64,000 bases of DNA, taken from NCBI RefSeq assembly GCF_024211255.1, contig NZ_JAMLDY010000005.1, forward strand, positions 1 to 64,000, in the 5' to 3' direction. The position numbers and the translations under genes are program-made. This document shows, one piece after another, positions 46,034 through 54,644 of this stretch. The number at the start of each line of letters is the position of its first letter. Positions within the stretch are counted from its first letter, which is position 1. Under the pieces are notes generated by a model. It was not told where the DNA came from and did not search any database. It saw only the letters and a list, made by a program, of their open reading frames with translations. The stretch comes from Sphingomonas liriopis. GTDB taxonomy: Bacteria; Pseudomonadota; Alphaproteobacteria; Sphingomonadales; Sphingomonadaceae.

Positions 46034-46348
46034 ATGATCGGAACGTCGATGAAGCATGCCACCGCCGGCATCACGCTATGGGCGCTCGCCGCGGCCGGCC
46101 AGCCCGTCGCCGCCCAGGCGCGCGCGGGCAAGGATCGCATCCCCGACGGCCAGTACAGCTGCCAGATGTGGATCGGCAGCAGCTACGTCACGCTCGCCGC
46201 CAAACTGGTCGGCGGAAAGGCGACCTCCAACCCCCTGACCAAGACCGGCGCGACGATCACCGGCGTCACGCCCTCGGCGGGAGGGATCACGATCACCTAC
46301 ACGACCGCGCGCGGCTATCGCGAAAGCATGGACTGCAAACGCGCCTGA
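46034..46348 (+). CDS. Small exported protein, possibly related to the shared-domain family
   Basis: The 104-residue product has a signal peptide (residues 1-28, ending VAAQ). The mature part opens IPDGQYSCQMWIGSSYVTLA and closes ESMDCKRA. The opening resembles LPDGEYACYGSG in the 277-residue protein at 41313, and both end with a Cys near the C terminus, but the middle has diverged. The promoter region is also similar between the two genes. Function unknown. Confidence 0.7.
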   Translation: MIGTSMKHATAGITLWALAAAGQPVAAQARAGKDRIPDGQYSCQMWIGSSYVTLAAKLVGGKATSNPLTKTGATITGVTPSAGGITITYTTARGYRESMDCKRA

Positions 46349-46378
46349 ACCGCGCAGGCCTTATTCACGAGACGCGCG

Positions 46379-47010
46379 TCATGGCAGGGATACCGGCGCC
46401 GATGTCCTCGCGGCGACCTCTTCCAGCGAAATGCCGGGTGCCAGCTCGATGACCCGGAAATGGTCGCCGGCGGGTTCGAGCACCGCGAGGTCGGTGTAGA
46501 CCCGATCGACGACGCCGCGCCCCGTCGCGGGCAGGGTCAGCCGTTCCAGCAGCTTGGGAGCGCCCGCCTTGGTCGTATGCGCGGTCAGCACCCGCACCGC
46601 GCGCGCGCCGGCCGCCAGATCCATCGCGCCGCCGACGGCGGGCACGCCGCCGGTGCCCGTCGACCAATTGGCGAGGTCGCCGTCGCACGACACCTCGAAC
46701 GCGCCGAGGATACACACGTCGATATGGCCGCCGCGGATCATCGCGAAGCTGTCGGCATGGTGGAAAAACGCCCCACCCGCGACCAATGTCACCGGCTTCT
46801 TGCCCGCATTGATAAGCTCCATATCCTCGTCCTCGGCGGCCGGGCGTGGCCCCATGCCGAGGATGCCGTTCTCGCTGTGGAGGATGAATTCGCGACCCGC
46901 GGGCACATGGTCCGCGACGCGTTCGGGCAGGCCGATGCCGAGGTTGACGAAGGCGCCGTCGGCGATGTCCGCGGCGGTCCGCGCCGCCATCTGGTCGAGC
47001 GTCCAGCCGG

Positions 47011-47014
<4 letters not shown>
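46379..47014 (-). CDS. 3-oxoacid CoA-transferase subunit B
   Basis: The 211-residue protein is a family I CoA-transferase beta subunit. It has FVNLGIGLPERVADHVPAG and the active-site glutamate in ILHSENGILGMGP, which forms the acyl-CoA anhydride. It pairs with the A subunit encoded just upstream (ATGA overlap). PcaJ (3-oxoadipate) and ScoB (acetoacetate) cannot be told apart by eye; catabolic context favours an oxo-dicarboxylate. It is the last gene of the ten-gene run, and no thiolase follows. Confidence 0.9.
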
Positions 47015-47723
<709 letters not shown>

Positions 47724-47727
<4 letters not shown>

Positions 47728-48368
47728 GCCGGCTGCTCCGCGACCTCGGCGTGGAGCGGGCCGGCGTTCTCGCGCAGCGCCGCGCGAACGGCCGGCCGTT
47801 CGAGCATGCGCCCCTTCCAGCGGGTCAGCGCAGGCAGCTCCGCCATCGCGAAACCGTCGGCGAGGCCCCAGTCGTAGAAGACGAGCGCGTAGGCGTCGGC
47901 GACGCCGAAACGGGCGCCACCGAACCACTCTCGGTCGCCAAGGCGGCGTTCCAGGTCCTGCAGCGCGTCCCACATCTTCGGCCGGCCGTCGGCGACCAGT
48001 TTCGCCTGCGCCTCCTTGTCCGCGGTAAAACGCAGCGGCATGCGGATCTGGCGGCGCAGGATATGCAGCGTGCTGCCGAACCAGGCCATCAGCGACAGCT
48101 GGCGGCTGGCCTCGACCGCGTCGTCGGGGAACAGCCGGGCAGCCGGCGCCATCGCGGCGATCCGGTAGAGGATCGCGAGGTTCTCGGTCAGCAGTTCGTC
48201 GCCGATGGTGAGCGCCGGCACCTTGCCCGCCGGGTTCACGCGCAGATACTCAGCGCGGTCTCCCGCCAGATTGACGACCGAAAGCCGATAGTCGAGCCCC
48301 GATTCCCCGAGCGCGACCAGCGGCGCCAGCGAACAGGCGCCGCGGTGATGATAGAGCGTGATCGTCAT
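47724..48368 (-). CDS. Glutathione S-transferase family protein
   Basis: The 214-residue protein has an N-terminal thioredoxin-fold (ITLYHHRGACSLAPLVALGE; Ser or Cys in GACSLAP as glutathione contact; NPAGKVPAL cis-Pro; ENLAILYRI) and a helical C-terminal domain. It resembles beta-class bacterial GSTs. Within a ring-cleavage pathway it may isomerise a cis-diene product, as maleylpyruvate isomerase does, or cleave an ether. It is linked by 4-nt overlaps to both neighbours. Confidence 0.85.
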
Positions 48369-48901
48369 GCCGGCGACGCCTCGTCGGGCCGCGTCATGAT
48401 CGATGCGATCGGTTCGTCGGCGGCAAGCCGGCGGCGCAGGTCGTCGGGGTCGATCTCTATCCCGATCGGGTTCTTCGAAAAGGCCTCGCCCATCATCCAC
48501 GCCTGCGCGTCGGCGGCATCGGCGAAGCGATCGACCTGCAGCTCGACGTCGTTGCCGTCGGGATCGGCGTAGTAAAAGGAGATGGTCGGGCCGTGGTTGA
48601 TCGTGCGCCACGGCTTGATCCCCTCGCCGAGCAGCCGTTCGTGCGTCTCGAGCAATTGCTCCAGCCGGTCGTAGGTGAAGGCGGCGTGGTAGAAGCCGAC
48701 CGCGGGCGACGGCGCGCGCTCCGCGAACGTCTCGGTGGCGATCAGCGCGATGCGGTGATGCTCCTCGTCATAGGTCAGGAAGGCGATGCGGTCGCTGCCG
48801 AAGACGACATGCGCCTCCAGCACGGTGCAATACCAGTCGCGCATCGCCGCCATCCGGTTGGTGCGGAATACGATGTGCGCGAGACGTGACGGCGCGGTCA
48901 T
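48365..48901 (-). CDS. VOC-superfamily protein, extradiol-dioxygenase-like
   Basis: The 178-residue protein has one VOC module pair. Likely metal ligands are His9 (RLAHIVFRT), a second His in VGFYHAAFTY and Glu in GNDVELQVDRF, the 2-His-1-Glu triad of type I extradiol dioxygenases. The C-terminal FSKNPIGIEIDPDDLRRRLA resembles proteins annotated biphenyl-2,3-diol dioxygenase-like. It is small for such enzymes, so it could instead be an isomerase or glyoxalase. In this operon it is the best ring-cleavage candidate. Confidence 0.8.
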   Translation of the reverse strand: MTAPSRLAHIVFRTNRMAAMRDWYCTVLEAHVVFGSDRIAFLTYDEEHHRIALIATETFAERAPSPAVGFYHAAFTYDRLEQLLETHERLLGEGIKPWRTINHGPTISFYYADPDGNDVELQVDRFADAADAQAWMMGEAFSKNPIGIEIDPDDLRRRLAADEPIASIMTRPDEASPA

Positions 48902-49743
48902 GCCTGATCCTCCTCTACGACGGTGTTGGCGAGCGTGCCGAGGCGGTCGATCGCAACCTCGACCCGGTCGCCGGGCTTCATCCACAGCGGCGGCTTGCGC
49001 GCGGCGCCGACGCCGCCGGTCGTGCCGGTGGCGATGACGTCGCCGGGCCGCACCTCCCAGATCTGCGAGACATAGGCGATCAGGGCGGGGACGTCGAACA
49101 GCAGGTCGTCGATGCCGGTCTGCTGGACGATCTCGCCGTTGAGGCGCGTGGTCAGCTGCAACGCGCCGACGTCGCCGACCTCGTCAGGGGTGACCAGCCA
49201 GGGCCCGAAGCTGCCCGACGCCGCGAAATTCTTGCCGGGCAGGAATTGCGAGGTGTGGCGCTGGAAATCGCGGATCGACCCGTCGTTGAAACAGGCATAG
49301 CCCGCGACATGGGCCAGCGCGTCCGCCGCCGCGATGTGACGACCGGGGCGGCCGATGACGACGGCGAGTTCGCCCTCGAAATCGAACCGCTCCGACACGC
49401 GCGGGCGGACGAGCGGCGCATCGGCACCGACCAGCGAATCGGGATAGCGCGGAAACAGGATCGGATGCGCGGGCGGTTCATGCCCGGTCTCGGCGATATG
49501 CGTCTTGTAGTTGAGGCCGATGCAGATGATCCGCCGAGAATCGGGGATCGGCGGCAGCAGCGTGACATCGGCCAGCGCATGGTCGGCGGGGGCGCCGGCG
49601 AGTGCGGCGAGCGGGCCGGGATCGGCGAGCAGCGAGGCGAGATCGGGACGGTCGGGCAGCCGGGCGCCGGCATCGACGATACCGGCGTCGGTGACGATGC
49701 CGTAGCCGGGCCTGCCGCCCGCGAGGAAGCTGACGAGTTTCAT
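48898..49743 (-). CDS. Fumarylacetoacetate hydrolase (FAH) family protein
   Basis: The 281-residue protein is a FAH-fold hydrolase: ICIGLNYKTHIAETG, FPRYPDSLVG, and the metal-binding FDFEGELAVVIG and GYACFNDGSIRDFQ. IWEVRPGDVIATGTTGGVGA lies near the C terminus. Members hydrolyse acylpyruvates or decarboxylate ring-fission products. With an upstream VOC dioxygenase candidate it is probably the C-C bond hydrolase or decarboxylase of this pathway. The start overlaps the MFS stop by 4 nt. Confidence 0.93.
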   Translation of the reverse strand: MKLVSFLAGGRPGYGIVTDAGIVDAGARLPDRPDLASLLADPGPLAALAGAPADHALADVTLLPPIPDSRRIICIGLNYKTHIAETGHEPPAHPILFPRYPDSLVGADAPLVRPRVSERFDFEGELAVVIGRPGRHIAAADALAHVAGYACFNDGSIRDFQRHTSQFLPGKNFAASGSFGPWLVTPDEVGDVGALQLTTRLNGEIVQQTGIDDLLFDVPALIAYVSQIWEVRPGDVIATGTTGGVGAARKPPLWMKPGDRVEVAIDRLGTLANTVVEEDQA

Positions 49744-51095
49744 ACATGGTCTCCGCTGAAGGGGGCGAGATGGATGGCGGCGTAGCGGCGCGCGTAGGCC
49801 GGGCGGCCGAGCAGGAAGAGCAGGATCGACAATGCCGATGCGACGACGACGGTGATCGCCAGCGCCTCGCCGATCCGCGCAGGGTCGTGGAAGATGCGGT
49901 CGCCGATCAGCGGCGGCAGGATCGGCCCGATCGTCAGCCCGGCGAGCGAGATCGACGTGAGGTACAGCGCGGACACCTGCCCGCGATAGCGGTTGGGCAC
50001 GACCAGCTGGAGCGCCGCCGCCGCCGCACCGATCGGCAGCGCGACGAAGACCATCACCAGTCCGAACGCCAGCGCCGATACGTGCGCGCTGCCACCGAAC
50101 ACGGTGAGCAAGGTCGCGAGCGCGATGCCGGTCATCGAGGTCATGCCGACCAGCAACGGCGCGTCGCCGCGGCCCGCGGCGAACAGCCGGTCGCTGGCGA
50201 TACCGCCGGCGAGCAGCCCGATACCGCCGCCGATGACGGTGGACAGGCCGAGCGCCGCACCGATCTGCGCCGGCAACAGGTGATATTGCCGCCCAAGGAA
50301 GGCCGGCACCCAGCCGAGCAGCGCGTACAGCGCGGTGTTGTGGCAGGCGAAGCCGCAGATCAGCCCGCCGAACAGGCGCCGTTCGCCGAGCACGAAGCGC
50401 GCGGTCTCGCTCAGCGAGGGCATCGTCTGCCGCGCCGTGGCATCGAAATGCGTGCGGCGGGGTTCGGGGAGCAGCAGGAGCAGCGCCGCCATGACGAAAC
50501 CGGGCAGGCCGACGCAGACGAACACCAGCCGCCACGGCGCGACGTCGCGCAACGCCGCGATACCCACCTCGTTGCGCGACAGCCAGCCGAGCAGCGCGCC
50601 GCCAACGAGCAGCGCGAGGCCCGATCCCAGATAGACGCCCATGTTGTACGCGCCCAAGGCCAATGACAGCCGTCGCTTGGGCACCGCATCGGTAATCATC
50701 GAATAGGCCGCCGGCGACAGCGCCGCCTCGCCGATCCCGACGCCTGCGCGCCATGCGAACAGCGCCGCGAACGAGCCGGCGGTGCCGCAGGCGATCGTCG
50801 CGACGCTCCACAACAGGATGCCGACGACGATCAGGCTGCGCCGGCTGCCGCGATCGGCGAGCCGGCCGAGCGGGATGCCGAAGCCGATGTAGAACAGCGC
50901 GAAGGCCGCGCCCTGCAGCGCGCCGAACGCGGTGTCGCTGATCCGCAGGTCGGCCTTGATCGGCTCGACCAGCAGCGCGAGGATCTGCCGGTCGACGAAG
51001 GACAGCGCCAGCGCCGCCATCAGCGCAAGCACCAGCACGATCGCGCGGCGCGTCGACATCGGCGTTGGCGTCAGGACCTCGGGGGCGGCGAGCAT
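49740..51095 (-). CDS. MFS transporter
   Basis: The 451-residue protein has about 12 membrane helices. The MFS motif-A-like loop lies between helices 2 and 3 (GIPLGRLADRGSRR), and a second appears after helix 8. Helix 1 reads ALALSFVDRQILALLVEPIK, typical of the FVDRQ subgroup common in sphingomonad aromatic and alcohol loci. It probably carries the substrate across the inner membrane after entry by the TonB receptor. It starts 2 nt after the quinone-oxidoreductase stop. Confidence 0.93.
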   Translation of the reverse strand: MLAAPEVLTPTPMSTRRAIVLVLALMAALALSFVDRQILALLVEPIKADLRISDTAFGALQGAAFALFYIGFGIPLGRLADRGSRRSLIVVGILLWSVATIACGTAGSFAALFAWRAGVGIGEAALSPAAYSMITDAVPKRRLSLALGAYNMGVYLGSGLALLVGGALLGWLSRNEVGIAALRDVAPWRLVFVCVGLPGFVMAALLLLLPEPRRTHFDATARQTMPSLSETARFVLGERRLFGGLICGFACHNTALYALLGWVPAFLGRQYHLLPAQIGAALGLSTVIGGGIGLLAGGIASDRLFAAGRGDAPLLVGMTSMTGIALATLLTVFGGSAHVSALAFGLVMVFVALPIGAAAAALQLVVPNRYRGQVSALYLTSISLAGLTIGPILPPLIGDRIFHDPARIGEALAITVVVASALSILLFLLGRPAYARRYAAIHLAPFSGDHV

Positions 51096-51097
51096 CG

Positions 51098-52105
51098 TCA
51101 GCCTTCCACGACGGCAAGCGCGATCTTGCCGATATGGCGTCGCTCTTGGAGGCAGCGGATCGCCTGCGCCGCGTCCTCCAGCGCAAAGCTGCGGTCGAGC
51201 ATCGGCTTGATCCGCCCAGAACGGACGTGTGGCCAGACCCGCGCCTCCAGCGCCGCGGCGACCGCGGCCTTGAACGCGGGCGGGCGCGGGCGCAGCAGGC
51301 TGCCGCCGACGCGCAGCTGCTTGCGCATCACCTTGCGCAGGTCGATCGGGGTGACGAAGCCGCGCGCGGCACCGATGAACACCAGCCGGCCGCCATGCGC
51401 CAGCGCGAGCAGATCCTTGTCGAGATAGTCGCCGCCGACGATGTCGAGAATGACGTCGACGCCACGGCCTCCGGTTTCGGCGGCGATCACCTCCGCGAAA
51501 TCCTCGCTCTCGTAATCAATGCCGCGCGTCGCACCGAGGTGGGTGCAGATGATCGCCTTGTCAGCGCCGCGCGCGGTGGCGAAGACGGTGTGACCCAGTG
51601 TCGCGGCGATCTGGATCGCGGCGACGCCGATGCCGCTGGTGCCGCCGTTCATCAAGAACGTCTCGCCCTCGGCCAGCGCGCTGTCGACGAAGACGTTGCT
51701 CCAGACGGTGAAGAAGGTTTCGGGCAGCACCGCCGCCTCCGCCCAGCTCAGATTGTCGGGCCTGGGCAGGCAATTGCCCTGCGGCGCGAGCGCATATTCG
51801 GCATAGCCGCCGCCGCGCAGCAGCGCGCATACCGCATCGCCCGGCCGCCAGCGGGTCACGCCGGCGCCGGTCGCGACGATCTCGCCGGAGACTTCAAGTC
51901 CGGGCAGATCGGTTTCCCCGGGGAGGATGGGGTGGCCGCCGTTGTGGATCTGGTGGACGTCGTGCCCGTTCACGCCCGCAGCATGGACGCGGATCAGCAC
52001 CTCGCCGTCCCCCGGCGTCGGCACCGGGCGCCGGGTCGCGGCCAGCGCGAAATGGCCGTCCACCGCGCGGATTTCGATCGCGCGCATCGTCGTGTCCCGG
52101 GTCAT
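51098..52105 (-). CDS. Zinc-type alcohol dehydrogenase-like / NAD(P)H:quinone oxidoreductase (PIG3-like)
   Basis: The 335-residue medium-chain dehydrogenase/reductase lacks the catalytic zinc ligands. The N-terminal GroES-like domain reads VHAAGVNGHDVHQIHNGGHP. The Rossmann part has NGGTSGIGVAAIQIAATLGH and DVILDIVGGDYLDKDL. Such enzymes reduce quinones or alpha,beta-unsaturated ketones with NADPH, and could remove a double bond from a ring-cleavage product or reduce a quinone formed by the monooxygenase. ATG 52105 overlaps the upstream stop by 4 nt. Confidence 0.9.
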   Translation of the reverse strand: MTRDTTMRAIEIRAVDGHFALAATRRPVPTPGDGEVLIRVHAAGVNGHDVHQIHNGGHPILPGETDLPGLEVSGEIVATGAGVTRWRPGDAVCALLRGGGYAEYALAPQGNCLPRPDNLSWAEAAVLPETFFTVWSNVFVDSALAEGETFLMNGGTSGIGVAAIQIAATLGHTVFATARGADKAIICTHLGATRGIDYESEDFAEVIAAETGGRGVDVILDIVGGDYLDKDLLALAHGGRLVFIGAARGFVTPIDLRKVMRKQLRVGGSLLRPRPPAFKAAVAAALEARVWPHVRSGRIKPMLDRSFALEDAAQAIRCLQERRHIGKIALAVVEG

Positions 52106-53823
52106 GCGACCTCCGCTGCATGTTCATCGGCGCGATGGCCGGCGATCTGGGCGAGCGCCGCGGCGAGCGCGGTGGCGCGATCGCCGATCCGCGGCGGCTC
52201 GATCCAGCCGATGCGGCCATCGGGTCGCACCAGCACCGCATAGGGCGCATCGCCCCAGTAATCGGCGGCGCTGGCCGTCTCGCCGCGGGTGGCGGGATCG
52301 AGGGCCACGACCGCGACCGGCAGGCCGCCGGGTGGCAATGCCGCTACCACGGCCCGCCAGCCCGCGACGTCCACGGTCGGCGCGAACAGCGTGAAGCGGT
52401 CGAAGCGCAGCACGTCGATCGTCGACACGCCCGGTTCGAGCCAGAGATGCGGCACATGCGCGCCCGGCCGGAAGCTCGGTTCGAACCCCTCAGTCGGCGG
52501 CACCGGCATCGCGACGGCGCGCGACGGCGCGACGAACGCCCCCGCCTCCGCCGTCGCCGCCATCTCGAGCTCCAGAAAGGCGAAATGATCGACCTGATCG
52601 TCGATCGCCGCCTGGATCTCGGCGAAGCGCGGATGATCCGCCTGCGCGCGTAATTCGTCGATCGCCGCGCGGAAGGCGGCGGGACCGTCCTCGGCACGCA
52701 GCGTCAGCGCGACCTCGCGCATGCGGGTATGATTGGCGACCGACTGGTTGGTGTTGCGGATCGCGATCGGGCGGCATTCGCGCTCGTAGCTGTCGAGCAG
52801 GGCGGGGTCGGCCTGTCCGCGGATTACCGCGGCGACCTTCCACATCACGTTCTCGACATCCTCGACCCCGGTGTTGAGGCCGAGGCCGCCGGTGGGGGGG
52901 AAACGGTGCCCCGCGTCGCCGACCAGCAGCACGCGGCCGGCGCGATAGGATTCGGCGATCTGCGCGGACATGTTCCACCGGTCGATCGCGGCGATCGCGA
53001 AATCGTGGGGGGCGCCCATCGCCTCCGCGACGATCGCGCGGCAGGCATCCGCGTCGAAACTCTCGAACGGCGTCGTCTCGGGATCGAAGCGCATCATGAA
53101 CACCTGCGATCCCACCGCCTGGTGCATGATGAAGAAGCCGTCGAGCGTGGGCGTGCGGATGAAGAACAGCACGCCTGGGTTGCGCGTCAGGAAGGGGCGC
53201 ATGTCGGAATTGATGTGGATGGCGAGGAAATGCGCGAGCGCCTGCGGCCCCTCCATCGCGATCCCGGCGGCGCGGCGGACGCGGCTGCCGGCACCGTCCG
53301 CGCCGATCAGATAGCGGGCGCGGATCGTTCGCTCGCCCGATGGACCGGACATGCGCACCGCGACGCCGCCGCCGTCTTCGTCATAGCCGGCGAAGGCCGT
53401 GCCGAAGTGCACGGGATCATGGCCCGCGACCTCGACCGCACGGGCGTGGAGCAGCGGTTCGAGTTCGCTCTGCGGCAGATTGCAGGAATGGATCGGGCTG
53501 ATCCGGGTGAATCGGGGGACGCGCCCCTTCTTGCCCTCGAGGCTGAGGCGTCCGTAGGTGAGGCCGCCGACGCTTTCGCACCAGGTGATGTAGCGTTGGA
53601 GTTCGACCGGGGTCGATCGCGCGACTATCGCATCGGCGACGCCGACCCGGCGATAGACCTCCATGCTGTGCGTTTTGAGGACGTGGGCGGAGGGTTCGGT
53701 GTGGAGGCCGTCGCGCCGCTCGATCACCCGATGCGACAGCCCGATCGACGAGGCGATGATCGAGGCGAGCAGCCCGGCAGGACCGGCCCCGACGATCAGA
53801 AGGTCCAGGGGTTCATTCGACAT
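52102..53823 (-). CDS. FAD-dependent aromatic hydroxylase-like monooxygenase
   Basis: The 573-residue class A flavoprotein monooxygenase starts LDLLIVGAGPAGLLASIIAS (FAD dinucleotide motif). It has RYLIGADGAGSRVR (DG motif) and VLLVGDAGHRFPPTGGLGLN (GD motif). The C-terminal ~150 residues form a thioredoxin-like tail, as in TfdB/MhpA-type phenol hydroxylases. It is predicted to add an ortho hydroxyl to a phenolic or aryl substrate using NAD(P)H. ATG 53823 overlaps the GntR gene by 11 nt. Confidence 0.9.
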   Translation of the reverse strand: MSNEPLDLLIVGAGPAGLLASIIASSIGLSHRVIERRDGLHTEPSAHVLKTHSMEVYRRVGVADAIVARSTPVELQRYITWCESVGGLTYGRLSLEGKKGRVPRFTRISPIHSCNLPQSELEPLLHARAVEVAGHDPVHFGTAFAGYDEDGGGVAVRMSGPSGERTIRARYLIGADGAGSRVRRAAGIAMEGPQALAHFLAIHINSDMRPFLTRNPGVLFFIRTPTLDGFFIMHQAVGSQVFMMRFDPETTPFESFDADACRAIVAEAMGAPHDFAIAAIDRWNMSAQIAESYRAGRVLLVGDAGHRFPPTGGLGLNTGVEDVENVMWKVAAVIRGQADPALLDSYERECRPIAIRNTNQSVANHTRMREVALTLRAEDGPAAFRAAIDELRAQADHPRFAEIQAAIDDQVDHFAFLELEMAATAEAGAFVAPSRAVAMPVPPTEGFEPSFRPGAHVPHLWLEPGVSTIDVLRFDRFTLFAPTVDVAGWRAVVAALPPGGLPVAVVALDPATRGETASAADYWGDAPYAVLVRPDGRIGWIEPPRIGDRATALAAALAQIAGHRADEHAAEVA

Positions 53824-54577
53824 GCAGGCTCTTCTTCGATCTACGGCGTTTCGACGGGGACACGGCGTCGTCTGCCGGTGGGGCATCGGCGACCGGCGAC
53901 CGCCCCGATCGCAGCAGCCGTCCCAGCTGTTCGCGCGAGCGATAGGCATGTTCGCGCATCAGATATTCGGCGCGCGCGCCCTCGCCCCGTTCCAGCGCGG
54001 CGAGGATGTGGACGTGGTCGCCGTGCGCCTCGACCATCCGCGCCTGCGCATCGTCCTGCCGGTCGTTGGTGAACAGGATCGCGACCGGCGCGACCAGCGG
54101 CATCCGGGTCATGAAGGCATAGACCTTCTCCAGCGTGCCGAGCCCCGCCGCGGCGATGATCGTGTCGTGGAACGTCCCGTTGGCGAGCGACCAGCGCCGC
54201 ATGTCGTCGGGGCCGCACAGGCCGCTGGCGACCAGCCGTTCGCCCTCTGCGACGCATTCCGACAGGCGATCGAGCGCGTCGCGCCCGATGCCGCGTTCGA
54301 CCGCGGTACGTGCCGCCAGCCCCTCCAGCGCGCCGCGCACGTCGAACGCGGACAGGACGTCCTCGATGCTGAATTCGCTGACGACGAAGCCGCGGTTGGC
54401 CTCGCCCGCGACCAGCCCCTCCGCCTCGAGGATGCCGAGCGCGACGCGCACCGGCGTGCGCGACACGCCGAACGCTTCGGCGAGGTCGCGTTCGGGGACG
54501 CGCGATCCGGGCGCCAGCTCGCGCGCGACGATCATCTGACGCAGCTTCAGCGTCACGGCTTCGACTCGGGTCGACAT
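53813..54577 (-). CDS. GntR-family (FCD) transcriptional regulator
   Basis: The 254-residue regulator has an N-terminal winged helix (VPERDLAEAFGVSRTPVRVA) and an FCD effector domain with the metal ligands spread through NGTFHDTIIAAAG and HGDHVHILAALERGEG. VanR-type relatives repress aromatic operons and release DNA on ligand binding. ATG 54577 has AGGAG upstream. It sits second in the operon it likely controls, and two ATGGCATGCCAT palindromes in the divergent promoter region are its probable sites. Confidence 0.93.
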   Translation of the reverse strand: MSTRVEAVTLKLRQMIVARELAPGSRVPERDLAEAFGVSRTPVRVALGILEAEGLVAGEANRGFVVSEFSIEDVLSAFDVRGALEGLAARTAVERGIGRDALDRLSECVAEGERLVASGLCGPDDMRRWSLANGTFHDTIIAAAGLGTLEKVYAFMTRMPLVAPVAILFTNDRQDDAQARMVEAHGDHVHILAALERGEGARAEYLMREHAYRSREQLGRLLRSGRSPVADAPPADDAVSPSKRRRSKKSLHVE

Positions 54578-54644
54578 CAACAGACTCCTGCTTCCCGCCC
54601 CGATGGGGACGGCAAGTCACGGTCTAGAAGAGGCGGGCGGCGGG

